In this document: piece by piece, positions 1 through 9,683 of the stretch
Position numbering within the stretch: position 1 is the first letter of the stretch
Layout: the number at the start of each line of letters is the position of its first letter
NCBI GenBank assembly: GCA_910577165.1
Contig: CAJTLX010000010.1
Location: forward strand, 11,223-75,222
Direction of reading: 5' to 3'
Origin: an uncultured Lachnospiraceae bacterium
GTDB lineage: Bacteria; Bacillota; Clostridia; Lachnospirales; Lachnospiraceae
DNA: 64,000 nucleotides
Notes under the pieces: generated by a model
What the model saw: only the letters and a program-made list of their open reading frames with translations
What the model was told of the DNA's origin: nothing
The model's database searches: none
Program-made: the position numbers and the translations under genes

Positions 1-2
1 CC

Positions 3-1118
3 AATCCGGTAACACTACTTTATGTGGGCGATACCTATCAGTTTCAGGGAAAAACCTACGGGTTAAAAAATGCGTCCACCTATTTTACTGTCTCTGACCG
101 GAAAGTGGCGAAAATTGACGAAAAGACCGGAGAACTTACCGCGCAAAAAGCAGGGAAAGTAAAGATTACATTCGAGGATAAAACCAGCGGGAAATCAAGA
201 TCCCTTACCCTTGTGATCCGCGATGCGTCCGGGGTAAGCGATGAGGAGCGCGCGATGACGCTGCCAGTAAAGGAGGAAGAAACGGGATATCTGATGTACC
301 GGGGCGTATATTATGAGATCGCAGAGAAGGAGAATCTGAGCGTGGTAGATTACTACGATTTGGATCTGAGCGAACTTACCGTTCCGGATACCCTTACCTA
401 TGGAAAAAAGACTTACAAGGTAACTCAGATTGGCGAGGATGCATTTTCCTATTGCTACGACCTTACCAAGATAGTACTGGGAAATAATGTGGAAATTATT
501 GGGGAAAACGCATTTAATGGCTGTTTGGAACTTGCACAGGTGGTCTTTGGAAAGGGATTAAAAGAGATTTTAGGACACGCATTTGAGGACTGCGAATCGC
601 TGGAGGAAATTTCAATACCTGAGGGTGTGACAATGCTTGGGGAAGAGCTGTTTTGTGGCTGCACTAAGTTAAAGTCCATCACTCTGCCAAAAACACTTCT
701 CGTGTTGGGGGACAATATGTTCTTTGACTGTAATTCCCTTTTGGAGGTGGAGATTCCGGAGCTGGTAGAAACCATTCCTTACGGACTGTTTACCAACTGC
801 ACTTCGCTTGCGCGGGTGAAACTTCCCTCCGGGGTATTGGCCGTTGAGGCGGAAGTTTTCTGGGAGTGCAGTTCCCTAAAGACACTTACCCTGCCAGACA
901 GACTGGTTTTCCTGGGTGATCGCGCATTTTATAATTCCGCACTTGAGAATATTGTTTTCCCGGACAAACGCGTGTCTATCGGAGAAAATATTTTTGATTT
1001 CTGCGAGGAACTTGAAGTGATCTATGTTTCGGAGAATACCGCGTCATATTACCAGGCAGCATTGGGCGAATGGTACGATTATGAGGTAGTAAAACAGGAG
1101 GATTATGATGAAAAATAA
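3..1118 (+). CDS. BIG2 + LRR_5 (BspA-like) surface protein, 5' end outside window
   Basis: The reading frame is open from the first bases, so the gene starts upstream. What remains begins inside a bacterial Ig-like (BIG2) domain (VGDTYQF, then KVAKIDEKTGELTAQKAGKVKITF) and continues into BspA-type leucine-rich repeats of about 23 residues with the pattern IGxxAFxxCxxLxxIxLPxxLxxLG. Such repeats usually mediate adhesion or surface exposure in host-associated bacteria (family knowledge). No LPXTG motif or membrane anchor is seen at the C-terminus, so the protein is probably released or held non-covalently. The stop codon lies inside the start of the next gene (14 bp overlap), which indicates translational coupling. 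That next gene is a paralog; its BIG2 module is nearly the same in DNA as the first 200 bases here, so the pair arose by tandem duplication. Confidence 0.85.
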   Translation, partial: NPVTLLYVGDTYQFQGKTYGLKNASTYFTVSDRKVAKIDEKTGELTAQKAGKVKITFEDKTSGKSRSLTLVIRDASGVSDEERAMTLPVKEEETGYLMYRGVYYEIAEKENLSVVDYYDLDLSELTVPDTLTYGKKTYKVTQIGEDAFSYCYDLTKIVLGNNVEIIGENAFNGCLELAQVVFGKGLKEILGHAFEDCESLEEISIPEGVTMLGEELFCGCTKLKSITLPKTLLVLGDNMFFDCNSLLEVEIPELVETIPYGLFTNCTSLARVKLPSGVLAVEAEVFWECSSLKTLTLPDRLVFLGDRAFYNSALENIVFPDKRVSIGENIFDFCEELEVIYVSENTASYYQAALGEWYDYEVVKQEDYDEK

Positions 1119-2562
1119 GATGAAAGTATTTTTTGCACTGTTTTTAGTGCTTGCCATGGCGATCCAGCCAATGACTGTAACCAGGGCGGCGACAACGCCA
1201 GCACCTAAGGTGACAAAGAAGACGCTCTATGTCGGAGGGGACAATTACAAGGTGGCATTTAACAATTTAGCATCGAGTGCCAAGGTAAAGTATTCGACCA
1301 CGAACGCTAAAGTGGCAACTGTTTCCTCAACGGGTGTGATCAAGCCGGTGGCAAAGGGAAGTGCTACCATCAAGATCGCAATCACCCAGGCAAAAAAGAC
1401 TTATAACAGCACGATTGCTGTGACGGTAAAAAATCCATATGTCAAGATTACCAATCCGGTAACAGAACTTTCTGTGGGCGATACCTATCAGTTTAAGGCG
1501 GCGACCTACGGCTTAAAGAAGGTTTCCACAACCTGGACGGTTTCCGACAAGACCGTGGCAAAGATTGATGCGAAGACCCGCACACTTACCGCATTAAAGA
1601 AGGGCACAGTGAAAGTAACCTTCAAGGATACCATCAGCAAGAAATCAAATACGATCACCATCACGATAAACGCGGCAAAACCAACTCCGACTCCGATGCC
1701 GGATCTTCCAGAACATGAATTGTTCGGCTACGATGTGGAGGATGGCAAAGCAATTATCACGGAGATCTACGATATTGATGTAACCTCGGTAAATATTCCG
1801 GCAAAGATTGCAAATTATCCGGTTACAGCGATTGACGATGGTGTATTTGAGGCACTCTCCGAGTTAAAGACGGTCAAGATGCCATCCACCATTACCTATA
1901 TTGGTGACAGTGCGTTTGCTTCCTGTGAATCGCTGACCACCATCACTATTCCGTCCGGCGTGACACATATCGGCGACAGTGCGTTTGAATATTGCACTTC
2001 ACTTACAAAATTAACGCTTCCGGAGAAACTTACCGAGATGGGAAGCAGTATGTTTGAGGGCTGTGAGAAACTTGCTTCTGTTGTGATTCCTGCGGGAGTT
2101 AAGGAACTTCCGGATTCCTCCTTTATCGATTGTGTCGCATTAAAGAGTGTTACGTTTAAGGAAGGGCTTACCCTGATTAGCGATGAGGCGTTCTATGGAT
2201 GTACTTCATTGGAGTCCGTCACATTCCCGAAATCCTTAAAAGAGATTTATGGCTCTGCATTTGAGGGCTGTGAAAACCTTGCAACGGTTAAATTTGCGTC
2301 GGGACTTGAGTCGATCGAGGACAGTGCGTTTGAGGGTTGCATTAAGTTAAAGAGTATTACTCTGCCTGGCACTCTTACCTATCTTGGCAGTGCGTTCTGT
2401 GGCTGTGAGAAATTGAGCAGCGTGACGATCCCGAAATCCGTGGAGGATATTGGCAGCGGCGCATTTGATGATTGCAGCGAGTCGTTAAAGATAAAAGTAA
2501 AGAAGAATTCTTACGCTTACGAGTATGTGGTGGATGAGGAGATCCCGTACAGCACATACTAA
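1105..2562 (+). CDS. Secreted BIG2 + LRR_5 (BspA-like) protein
   Basis: A 485-residue exported protein. It has a signal peptide (basic MMKNKMK, hydrophobic core to about residue 25, likely cleavage after TRA), then two Ig-like modules. The first contains TLYVGGDNYKVAF and KVATVSSTGVIKPVAKGSA; the second contains VGDTYQFKAATYGLKKVSTTW. A short Pro/Thr linker (TPTPMP) follows, then about nine leucine-rich repeats of BspA type (for example IGDSAFEYCTSLTKLTLP). No cell-wall sorting motif is present. AGGAGG lies just upstream; ATG 1105 or the adjacent ATG 1108 could both serve. A strong intrinsic terminator follows. The TLYVGGD module recurs at the N-terminus of the large surface protein near 58 kb, so these proteins form one surface family. 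Binding target unknown. Confidence 0.88.
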   Translation: MMKNKMKVFFALFLVLAMAIQPMTVTRAATTPAPKVTKKTLYVGGDNYKVAFNNLASSAKVKYSTTNAKVATVSSTGVIKPVAKGSATIKIAITQAKKTYNSTIAVTVKNPYVKITNPVTELSVGDTYQFKAATYGLKKVSTTWTVSDKTVAKIDAKTRTLTALKKGTVKVTFKDTISKKSNTITITINAAKPTPTPMPDLPEHELFGYDVEDGKAIITEIYDIDVTSVNIPAKIANYPVTAIDDGVFEALSELKTVKMPSTITYIGDSAFASCESLTTITIPSGVTHIGDSAFEYCTSLTKLTLPEKLTEMGSSMFEGCEKLASVVIPAGVKELPDSSFIDCVALKSVTFKEGLTLISDEAFYGCTSLESVTFPKSLKEIYGSAFEGCENLATVKFASGLESIEDSAFEGCIKLKSITLPGTLTYLGSAFCGCEKLSSVTIPKSVEDIGSGAFDDCSESLKIKVKKNSYAYEYVVDEEIPYSTY

Positions 2563-2570
2563 AATGGACG

Positions 2571-2606
2571 AAAAGCCGGGGGAGGAATTTCCTTCTCCGG
2601 CTTTTC
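2571..2606 (+). terminator. Intrinsic terminator of the LRR gene pair
   Basis: A 15-bp stem, 2571-2585 with 2591-2605, contains two G-U pairs and closes a 5-nt AATTT loop. The 3' arm ends in TTTT. It lies 8 bases after the LRR gene stop and separates that gene from the glycosyltransferase. Confidence 0.85.
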
Positions 2607-2626
2607 TGCACATAAGGGGGAAGATA

Positions 2627-3661
2627 ATGATAAGTATTAGTGTCTGTATGATTGTAAAGAATGAGGAGAAGGTGTTGGCACGCTGTCTCAACAGTCTTTG
2701 TGGGATTGCAGATGAGATTGTGATTGTGGATACCGGATCGACTGATCGGACAAAGGAGATTGCAGCTGCTTATACGAATAAAATTTATGATTTTTTGTGG
2801 GTGGATGATTTCTCAGCGGCGCGCAATTACTCTTTTTCCAAGGCGACAATGGAGTATATCTATGTTGCGGACGCGGATGAAGTGATAGAGGAAGGGGAGA
2901 GGCAGAAATTTATCAAGTTAAAGGAGGAACTTGATCCGGGAGTGGAGATCGTGCAGATGATTTATACCAATCAGCTCTCCTATAATACAACTTACAATTT
3001 CGATGAAGAACTGCGCCCGAAACTTTATCGGAGACTGCGCGAATTTATCTGGGAAGAACCACTGCACGAGGCAGTGCGCCTTACCCCGGTGATTTTTGAC
3101 TCTGAGATCCGTATCCGGCATATGCCTTTGGAGGTTCACGCAAACAGAGATTTTGCCGTTTTTGAGCGGGCTTACCAAAAAGGAATACTCTCAGAGCGCG
3201 TGGCAAAAATGTATGCCAGGGAACTTTTGATTGCGGGAGATTTGGAAAATTTTGCCAAAAGCATCCCGTTCTTTGAGGCACAGAGCGAAAATACGGCGGA
3301 CGGGACACTTTTAAAACAAGCATTGTGTGTGTTAGTGCGCGCGGGGCGGCTACTGGGCGATACCAAATTTTTTTTCCGCTATGCAGTTAAAGCAATGGCG
3401 ACGGGGGACGCGCCCTCGGAAATCTGTTTTGAGTTGGGCGAATACTATTTTACGGGGGAAGCTCCAAGCAAAAAAGATATTTATGAGGCGGCACTCTGGT
3501 ATTATAATGCGATCTATGAGGCGGTGCCTGAACTAAATATCAAGATGGGGGGAAGCCTCCCCGCAGAACGGCTGGTACAGTGCTATGAACGCTTGGGTGA
3601 GCGGGAGGCAGCAGAGCAGTACCGCGCGGTTTTGGAAGATTTTGTAAGCAAATCAAAGTAA
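2627..3661 (+). CDS. Family 2 glycosyltransferase with helical C-terminal region
   Basis: A GT-A fold transferase of 344 residues. The N-terminal 90 residues carry the GT2 signature: ISVCMIVKNEE, then IVIVDTGSTDRT (nucleotide-sugar binding), then YVADADE, where the acidic cluster coordinates the metal. The second half is alpha-helical and TPR-like, as in cytoplasmic GT2 enzymes that glycosylate peptides or proteins (for example the SunS-like group), so the acceptor may be a protein; this is inference. The start chosen is ATG 2627, preceded by AAGGGGGAAGATA. An upstream in-frame start at 2525 would overlap the previous gene and its terminator and adds no conserved sequence. It sits directly downstream of two surface proteins, which would be plausible substrates. 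Confidence 0.8.
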   Translation: MISISVCMIVKNEEKVLARCLNSLCGIADEIVIVDTGSTDRTKEIAAAYTNKIYDFLWVDDFSAARNYSFSKATMEYIYVADADEVIEEGERQKFIKLKEELDPGVEIVQMIYTNQLSYNTTYNFDEELRPKLYRRLREFIWEEPLHEAVRLTPVIFDSEIRIRHMPLEVHANRDFAVFERAYQKGILSERVAKMYARELLIAGDLENFAKSIPFFEAQSENTADGTLLKQALCVLVRAGRLLGDTKFFFRYAVKAMATGDAPSEICFELGEYYFTGEAPSKKDIYEAALWYYNAIYEAVPELNIKMGGSLPAERLVQCYERLGEREAAEQYRAVLEDFVSKSK

Positions 3662-3722
3662 AGTTTCCTTATTTTTTCTCTGTGCCAGGGTAGATAATCC
3701 GCCCGGATATATAGGGAAAGGT

Positions 3723-5342
3723 TTAGAGAGAGTACTTTAGTGCTGCCCCGATAAATCCCTGAAACAGTGGATGTGGGCGGTTCGGGCGCGATTTAAATTC
3801 TGGGTGTGCCTGGGTTGCAAGAAACCATGGGTGCCGGATAAGTTCAATCATTTCCACAATGCGTCTATCGGGGGAGAGTCCGGAGAGCAGCATTCCATTT
3901 TTTACCAAAATCTCGCGGTATTCGTTGTTGACCTCATAGCGGTGTCTGTGCCGTTCGGTAATGGTCTCGTTGCCATAGAGGGCATAGGCCTTGCTTGACT
4001 TATCGAGGATGCAGGGGTAGGAGCCAAGGCGCAGTGTTCCTCCGAGATCGGTCACATTATTTTGGTCGGGCATCAGATGGATTAGAGGGTGTGTGGTATT
4101 CGGAGATAATTCCGCGCTGTGTGCATCGGCAAATCCAATGACATGGCGTGCGAATTCTACAATGGCAAGCTGCATTCCAAGGCAGAGTCCAAGGAAAGGA
4201 ATATTATGTTCGCGTGCATATTGGATCGCGCAGATCTTTCCTTCTATCCCGCGCCCGCCAAACCCGCCGGGCACAAGGATGCCACTCACATCGCAAAGCA
4301 AGGATTTCGCAGTTTTTTCTGTTACCTCCTCCGCGGAGATCCACTTGATGTTAAGTTCTGCGCGGTGTGCGATAGCTCCGTGCTTTAACGCTTCAACAAC
4401 ACTGATATAGGCATCATGTAATTGTGTGTACTTGCCGACTAGGGCAATGCACACTTTTTTTTCGGGATTTTTTAAATTGTCTACCATCGCCGCCCACCCT
4501 GCCAGATCCGGTGCGGGACAGGAAAGCCTAAGGCATTCGCACGCCGCCTCGGCAAGGTGTTCTTCCTCCATCATCAGCGGAATTTCATAGAGCGTTTCCG
4601 CATCCAGATTTTGCAGTACACGCGAGACGGAGACATTGCAAAAAAGAGCGATTTTCTCGCGGATACCGGGTTCCAGGGGTCGCTCAGTACGGCACATAAT
4701 CAGATCGGGCGTAAGCCCCATTCCCTGTAAATCTTTTACACTTGCCTGGGTGGGTTTGGTCTTCATCTCACCAGAGGCTTTTAGATAGGGGATCAGTGTG
4801 ACATGGATAAGCATCGTATTGCCGGGCCCGACATCATGGCGAAACTGGCGGATCGCCTCTAAAAATGGCTGGCTCTCAATATCGCCCACGGTGCCGCCCA
4901 CCTCAATAATTGCAATATGCGGTTTCTTTTCGTCCACAGGTTCTTTTGTGTCGGGGCGATAGAAGCAAGCCTTGATCTCGTTTGTAATATGGGGGATCAC
5001 CTGTACGGTGCCGCCGCCAAAATCGCCGTGTCTTTCCCGCGAGATAACTGACCAGTAGATTTTTCCGGCAGTGACATTGGAGTGCCTGGTTAAATTTTCA
5101 TCGATAAAACGCTCGTAATGTCCCAGATCGAGATCGGTTTCCGCGCCGTCCTCCGTCACAAAAACTTCACCGTGCTGAATGGGGTTCATCGTACCGGGAT
5201 CGATATTGATGTACGGGTCAAATTTCTGCATTGTCACATGATAACCCCTCGCCTTTAAAAGCCTGCCGAGTGAGGCGGCGGTAATTCCTTTTCCAAGTCC
5301 AGAAACTACACCGCCCGTTACAAATACATATTTTACACACAT
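3723..5342 (-). CDS. pyrG: CTP synthase
   Basis: A full-length (539 residue) CTP synthase that converts UTP to CTP using ATP and glutamine. The amidoligase domain starts at the N-terminus with [16 protein letters not shown] and includes the [18 protein letters not shown] segment. The class I glutamine amidotransferase domain has the nucleophile motif GLCLGMQ around residue 385, and the HPE of the catalytic triad appears near the C-terminus (QAHPEF). ATG 5342 is chosen because AGGAAGGGAG stands just upstream and the conserved N-terminus begins there; 17 further codons upstream run into the leader terminator. The gene stands alone, transcribed away from ftsH and towards the glycosyltransferase gene. 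A strong terminator hairpin lies in its own leader, so attenuation is the likely control. Confidence 0.97.
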   Translation of the reverse strand: MCVKYVFVTGGVVSGLGKGITAASLGRLLKARGYHVTMQKFDPYINIDPGTMNPIQHGEVFVTEDGAETDLDLGHYERFIDENLTRHSNVTAGKIYWSVISRERHGDFGGGTVQVIPHITNEIKACFYRPDTKEPVDEKKPHIAIIEVGGTVGDIESQPFLEAIRQFRHDVGPGNTMLIHVTLIPYLKASGEMKTKPTQASVKDLQGMGLTPDLIMCRTERPLEPGIREKIALFCNVSVSRVLQNLDAETLYEIPLMMEEEHLAEAACECLRLSCPAPDLAGWAAMVDNLKNPEKKVCIALVGKYTQLHDAYISVVEALKHGAIAHRAELNIKWISAEEVTEKTAKSLLCDVSGILVPGGFGGRGIEGKICAIQYAREHNIPFLGLCLGMQLAIVEFARHVIGFADAHSAELSPNTTHPLIHLMPDQNNVTDLGGTLRLGSYPCILDKSSKAYALYGNETITERHRHRYEVNNEYREILVKNGMLLSGLSPDRRIVEMIELIRHPWFLATQAHPEFKSRPNRPHPLFQGFIGAALKYSL

Positions 5343-5360
5343 AAAGTTTTCTCCCTTCCT

Positions 5361-5433
5361 AAAAATAAAAAAAGCATTTAAAACAGGTATCATCCCGCAT
5401 CCTATGGGAATGATAATATTCTGTCTTAAACGC
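5361..5433 (-). terminator. Leader attenuator upstream of pyrG
   Basis: On the minus strand an arm at 5433-5406 pairs with 5396-5374 (about 21 pairs with one internal loop, loop 5405-5397), followed by a U-rich run at 5373-5361. It lies between the pyrG promoter and its ribosome binding site. The only upstream gene, ftsH, is divergent, so this cannot be the terminator of another gene. Firmicute pyrG genes are known to be attenuated in response to CTP, so this is best read as the attenuator. Confidence 0.8.
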
Positions 5434-5482
5434 TAACGTCTTTGTTAGTGCCAAAAAACGGTTTCCAATAAAAACGAGATCT

Positions 5483-5511
5483 ATCATACCACAGCTTAGG
5501 AGAAAAATCCA
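5483..5511 (-). promoter_or_regulatory. Probable pyrG promoter
   Basis: On the minus strand, TGGATT (5511-5506), a 17-nt spacer and TATGAT (5488-5483). The start point would be about 5476, giving a leader of roughly 130 nt that includes the attenuator. The predicted initial transcript does not start with GGG. Confidence 0.5.
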
Positions 5512-5561
5512 GTATTATTTGCAGAAAAAATGAAATTTACGTGAATTCGCTGTCAATTTGC

Positions 5562-5590
5562 TTGATTTATAAAAGGGAAATGACTATAAT
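5562..5590 (+). promoter_or_regulatory. Sigma-A promoter for ftsH
   Basis: TTGATT (5562-5567), exactly 17 nt, then TATAAT (5585-5590). Transcription would start near 5597, immediately before the 18-bp tandem repeats, giving a leader of about 100 nt. Confidence 0.75.
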
Positions 5591-5618
5591 ATTCGTAAAT
5601 AAAAAAATTTCTCAGGAG

Positions 5619-5672
5619 ATAAAAATTTCTTTGGAAATAAAAATTTCCTTGGAGATAAGATTTTCTTTGGAA
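5619..5672 (+). repeat. Three 18-bp tandem repeats in the ftsH leader
   Basis: Three consecutive 18-nt units (5619-5636, 5637-5654, 5655-5672) read ATAARATTTYYTTGGAR. A looser 20-nt unit precedes them at 5599-5618. They fill most of the space between promoter and ribosome binding site. The rest of the 5343-5697 gap is the pyrG leader and the two divergent promoters. Confidence 0.75.
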
Positions 5673-5697
5673 ATTTTACTAAATATAAGGAGATCCT

Positions 5698-7617
5698 ATG
5701 GAGAATCAGAATAGTAACCAAAATAATCCGGACAACAATACGGGGGGAGGACCGGATAATAACCGCAGACGAAATAATCGCTTTAGCTGGATTTTTTGTC
5801 TGGTCGCGGCACTGTTTGTGGTCTTTTCGTTTTCCTATATGTCCAAACAGATGGAGCAGAGTACGCTGAGGGAGATCACCTACAGCGAGTTTATTGATCT
5901 GCTAGAACAGGGAAAACTCTCGGCGATCGAGGTGCAGCCGGACAAGGAGCGCATTGTACTCACCCCAGTGACGGCAAGTGTCGATTACAATAGTAATATC
6001 ACCTACTACACCGGATATTTTCCGTATGATACGGGATTGCAGCAGCGCTGTGAGGAAGCGGGGATCAAGTATGCGGCAACCTACACGGACAAGACAGTCA
6101 CGATCCTCGATATTATTCTTTCCTATGTGCTGCCGTTTGTATTGATCTATGTGGTAATGATTTTGTTATTCCGTATGTTGACGAAAAACGGCGGGATGAT
6201 GGGGAGCGTGGGAAAGAGCAACGCGAAAGTTTATGTCGAGAAGGAAACCGGTGTTACCTTTAAGGATGTGGCGGGGCAGGATGAGGCAAAAGAGTCCGTT
6301 ACGGAGTTAGTTGATTTTTTGCATAATCCGGGTAAATATACCCGCATCGGGGCAAAGTTGCCGAAGGGGGCGTTACTTGTAGGACCTCCGGGAACGGGAA
6401 AGACTCTGCTTGCAAAGGCGGTGGCGGGGGAGGCGAAAGTGCCGTTTTTCTCCCTTTCCGGATCAGATTTTGTGGAGATGTTTGTCGGTGTGGGCGCGTC
6501 CCGTGTGCGCGATCTGTTTAAGCAGGCGCAGAGCCAGGCTCCGTGTATTGTGTTTATCGACGAGATTGACGCGATCGGAAAGAGCCGTGATTCCCACTAT
6601 GGCAACGACGAGCGTGAGCAGACCCTAAACCAGCTTCTCTCGGAGATGGACGGATTTGACGCGTCAAAGGGAATTGTGATCCTAGCGGCGACTAACCGCC
6701 CGGAAGTACTTGATAAAGCATTGCTGCGCCCGGGGCGTTTTGACCGGCGCATTATTGTGGATAAGCCGGATTTAAAAGGAAGGCTTGAGATTTTAAAGGT
6801 TCATGCGAAAAACGTGCTGATGCATGATTCCGTGGATCTGGAGGCGATCGCGCTTGCAACATCCGGCGTGGTCGGTTCCGATTTGGCCAATATGATCAAC
6901 GAGGCGGCGATTCTTGCGGTGAAAGAGGGAAGGACAGTAGTGACGCAGGAAGATCTCTTTGAGTCCGTCGAGGTTGTGGTTGCGGGCAAGGAGAAAAAAG
7001 ATCGCATCTTGGGAACGGAGGAGAAAAAGATTGTGGCGTACCATGAGATTGGGCACGCGCTGGTTACCGCACTGGAAAAGAAAGCGGAGCCAGTGCAAAA
7101 AATTACGATTGTGCCGCGCACAATGGGAACTTTGGGTTACGTGATGCAGGTGCCGGAGGAAGAGAAATACTTAATGAGTAAGGAGGAACTTTTGGCGAGG
7201 TTAACCACATTGCTTGCAGGGCGTGCAGCGGAAGAACTGGTGTTCGGTTCAGTGACCACCGGCGCATCAAACGATATTGAGAAGGCAACTTCGATCGCGC
7301 GGGCGATGGTGACGCAGTATGGAATGTCGGAAAAATTCGGACTGATGGGCTTGGAGTCAATTGAAGACCGCTACTTAGATGGCAGACCGGTTTTAAAATG
7401 TGCGGATGAAACGGCGGCGGAGATCGATCATGAGGTGATGGAGCTTTTGCGCATAAGTCATGAGAAGGCACGGGAACTTTTGGCTGAGAACCGTGAACCG
7501 CTCGATAAACTGGCGGCTTTCCTGATTGAGAAGGAAACGATAAGCGGCAAGGAATTTATGCAGATTTACCGCGAGGCGGCGGGGACAAAGGAGGAAAGTA
7601 AAGGGGAGGAAGGATAA
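5698..7617 (+). CDS. ftsH: ATP-dependent zinc metalloprotease FtsH
   Basis: A membrane-anchored AAA+ protease of 639 residues that degrades damaged membrane and regulatory proteins. Order seen: Asn/Gly-rich cytoplasmic N-terminus; TM1 about residues 29-48; extracytoplasmic segment; TM2 about 138-158; AAA module with Walker A GPPGTGKT (about 229-236), Walker B VFIDEID and the pore motif FVG; second region of homology [19 protein letters not shown]41 peptidase with zinc site HEIGH (about residue 449). AAGGAG 6 nt upstream fixes the start at ATG 5698. In Clostridia ftsH is often near tilS and hpt; here it is divergent from pyrG and followed by uvrC. Confidence 0.97.
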   Translation: MENQNSNQNNPDNNTGGGPDNNRRRNNRFSWIFCLVAALFVVFSFSYMSKQMEQSTLREITYSEFIDLLEQGKLSAIEVQPDKERIVLTPVTASVDYNSNITYYTGYFPYDTGLQQRCEEAGIKYAATYTDKTVTILDIILSYVLPFVLIYVVMILLFRMLTKNGGMMGSVGKSNAKVYVEKETGVTFKDVAGQDEAKESVTELVDFLHNPGKYTRIGAKLPKGALLVGPPGTGKTLLAKAVAGEAKVPFFSLSGSDFVEMFVGVGASRVRDLFKQAQSQAPCIVFIDEIDAIGKSRDSHYGNDEREQTLNQLLSEMDGFDASKGIVILAATNRPEVLDKALLRPGRFDRRIIVDKPDLKGRLEILKVHAKNVLMHDSVDLEAIALATSGVVGSDLANMINEAAILAVKEGRTVVTQEDLFESVEVVVAGKEKKDRILGTEEKKIVAYHEIGHALVTALEKKAEPVQKITIVPRTMGTLGYVMQVPEEEKYLMSKEELLARLTTLLAGRAAEELVFGSVTTGASNDIEKATSIARAMVTQYGMSEKFGLMGLESIEDRYLDGRPVLKCADETAAEIDHEVMELLRISHEKARELLAENREPLDKLAAFLIEKETISGKEFMQIYREAAGTKEESKGEEG

Positions 7618-7627
7618 GAAAAGGGAC

Positions 7628-7686
7628 AAAAAGACCGACGGGCGAAGGCGGACAGAAGCGATGCATTTTGCCTGCTGGTCTTTTTT
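7628..7686 (+). terminator. Probable terminator between ftsH and uvrC
   Basis: AAAAAGACC (7628-7636) can pair with GGTCTTTTT (7677-7685) around a long, internally foldable loop, and the 3' arm ends in six T. A second hairpin (CGGACAAA 7692-7699 with TTTGTCCG 7707-7714) lies directly before the uvrC ribosome binding site. Confidence 0.5.
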
Positions 7687-7732
7687 GGCGGCGGACAAAA
7701 GAAAGGTTTGTCCGGTGGGAAGGGAGAGATTT

Positions 7733-9586
7733 ATGTTTGATCTGGAAGAGGAATTAAAGAAATTGCCGGCAAAGCCCGGTGTCTATCTTATGCATGACTC
7801 ACATGATGCAATTATTTATGTCGGAAAGGCAGTCAGTCTGAAAAATCGTGTGCGCCAGTATTTTCAGAGCAGTCGCAGCAAATCGCCAAAGATCCAGCAG
7901 ATGGTCGCTAATATTGCATATTTTGAATACATCGTTGTGGATTCGGAGATGGAAGCACTCGTTTTAGAGTGCAATCTGATCAAAGAACATCGCCCGAAGT
8001 ATAATACAATGTTAAAAGATGACAAAAGTTATCCGTACATTAAAGTGACCGTCGACGAAATATTTCCGCGCGTACTCTATGCGCACAAACAAAAGAAGGA
8101 TAAGGCGAAGTATTTTGGACCGTATACCAGCGGCTACGCGGTTAAGGAAACGCTTGAACTTCTGCGCAAAACTTACCAGTATCGAAATTGCAGCAGACAG
8201 TTAACCGGGCAAAAGGATGTGGATCGCCCCTGCCTCTATCACCATATCGGACAGTGCAAGGCACCATGCCAGGGCAATGTATCGACGGAGGAATACAAAA
8301 AAAGCATTGATGAGATCCTTGAATTTTTGGGGGGTAATTACGGGATACTAACAAAGAAACTGACTGCTGCCATGATGGAGGCATCGGAGAATTTGGAGTT
8401 TGAGAGGGCGGCGGAATACCGCGATCTGTTAAATAGCGTAAAAAAGCTTTCTCAGCAGCAGAAAGCAAGCGATACAGCGGGGAGCGACCGCGATGTGATC
8501 GCTTTTGCAACGGCGGAGGATGAGGCCGTGGTGCAGGTATTTTTTATCCGCGATGGCAAGATGCTTGGCAGAGAACATTTTTATTTGACCGGGGTAAAAA
8601 ATGAAGCACGCGCGGATATCATGGCGAATTTTATTAAGCAGTATTATGCGGGAACACCCTATATTCCAAGGGAATTGTTACTTGGTGTGGCACTTTCAAA
8701 GGAAGATGAAGATTTGATTTCGCGCTGGCTCTCAGAAAAAAGAGGAGCGAAAGTAAAGATTCTTGTCCCACAGCGCGGCGATAAGGAGCGTATAATCGCG
8801 TTGGCGGAGAAAAATGCCTCGATGGTACTGCAGCAGGATGTGGAGAAAATCAAGCGGGAGGAGGCGCGCACCACCGGCGCGGTCGCGCAGATTGCAAAAT
8901 GGCTTTCGATGCCTTCGATCTACCGGATTGAGTCCTATGATATCTCCAATACAAGCGGTTTTGAATCGGTTGGTTCGATGGTGGTCTATGAGAATGGCCG
9001 TCCGAAAAAGAACGATTACCGAAAGTTTAAGATCCGCAGCGTTACCGAACCGGATGATTATGCGAGTATGCGGGAGGTGCTGACAAGAAGGTTTCTGCAT
9101 GGAATGCGAAAGGATGAGGGAATTGACAGTTTTCATCGCTTCCCAGATCTGATTATGATGGACGGCGGGAGAGGACAGGTCAATATCTGCCTTGAGGTAC
9201 TTTCAGAGCTTGGGATTACAAGCGTGAAGGTCTGCGGTATGGTCAAGAATGATCATCACCGTACCAGGGGGTTGTATTATAATAATGAGGAGATTCCCAT
9301 TGACAAGGACAGCGAGGCATTTAAACTGATCACGCGCATTCAGGATGAGACGCATCGATTTGCCATCGAGTACCATCGCGCGCGGCGTACGGCGGCACAG
9401 GTGCATTCAATTCTCGACGATATTCCGGGGATCGGCACGGTGCGGCGCAGAGCATTGATGAAAAGGTATTCGTCACTTGACGAGTTAAAGGGGGCAACAC
9501 AGGAAGAAATTGAGACACTGCCGGAGTTTAACCGCCGGGCAGCCGAGCAGGTATATAAGTTTTTTCATCCGCCAAGCACAACATAG
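7733..9586 (+). CDS. uvrC: Excinuclease ABC subunit C
   Basis: The nuclease of nucleotide excision repair, 617 residues, making the 3' and 5' incisions in the UvrB-DNA complex. Seen in order: GIY-YIG nuclease domain ([19 protein letters not shown], about residues 14-32); a Cys-rich stretch with [16 protein letters not shown] motif near residue 210; RNase H-like C-terminal endonuclease domain (MMDGGRGQV, about 480); helix-hairpin-helix repeats at the end ([18 protein letters not shown]). ATG 7733 follows GGGAAGGGAGAG and gives the conserved N-terminus [17 protein letters not shown]. An in-frame ATG at 7661 would add 24 unconserved residues across the terminator hairpin. Confidence 0.96.
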   Translation: MFDLEEELKKLPAKPGVYLMHDSHDAIIYVGKAVSLKNRVRQYFQSSRSKSPKIQQMVANIAYFEYIVVDSEMEALVLECNLIKEHRPKYNTMLKDDKSYPYIKVTVDEIFPRVLYAHKQKKDKAKYFGPYTSGYAVKETLELLRKTYQYRNCSRQLTGQKDVDRPCLYHHIGQCKAPCQGNVSTEEYKKSIDEILEFLGGNYGILTKKLTAAMMEASENLEFERAAEYRDLLNSVKKLSQQQKASDTAGSDRDVIAFATAEDEAVVQVFFIRDGKMLGREHFYLTGVKNEARADIMANFIKQYYAGTPYIPRELLLGVALSKEDEDLISRWLSEKRGAKVKILVPQRGDKERIIALAEKNASMVLQQDVEKIKREEARTTGAVAQIAKWLSMPSIYRIESYDISNTSGFESVGSMVVYENGRPKKNDYRKFKIRSVTEPDDYASMREVLTRRFLHGMRKDEGIDSFHRFPDLIMMDGGRGQVNICLEVLSELGITSVKVCGMVKNDHHRTRGLYYNNEEIPIDKDSEAFKLITRIQDETHRFAIEYHRARRTAAQVHSILDDIPGIGTVRRRALMKRYSSLDELKGATQEEIETLPEFNRRAAEQVYKFFHPPSTT

Positions 9587-9683
9587 GCAGATTTGCCGTC
9601 CGGGCAGCAGGATGGATACAGAATTATATAGATGGCAATTCATTATTGCCATCTGCGCCGAGCACGGTTGCTTGCGACATTTA

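Noticed and set aside
4093..4410. Forward reading frames opposite pyrG
   Set aside because: They are antisense to highly conserved pyrG codons and have no ribosome binding site or recognisable product.
7661..7732. Longer N-terminus for UvrC from ATG 7661
   Set aside because: It would start inside the terminator hairpin, lacks a ribosome binding site and adds unconserved residues.
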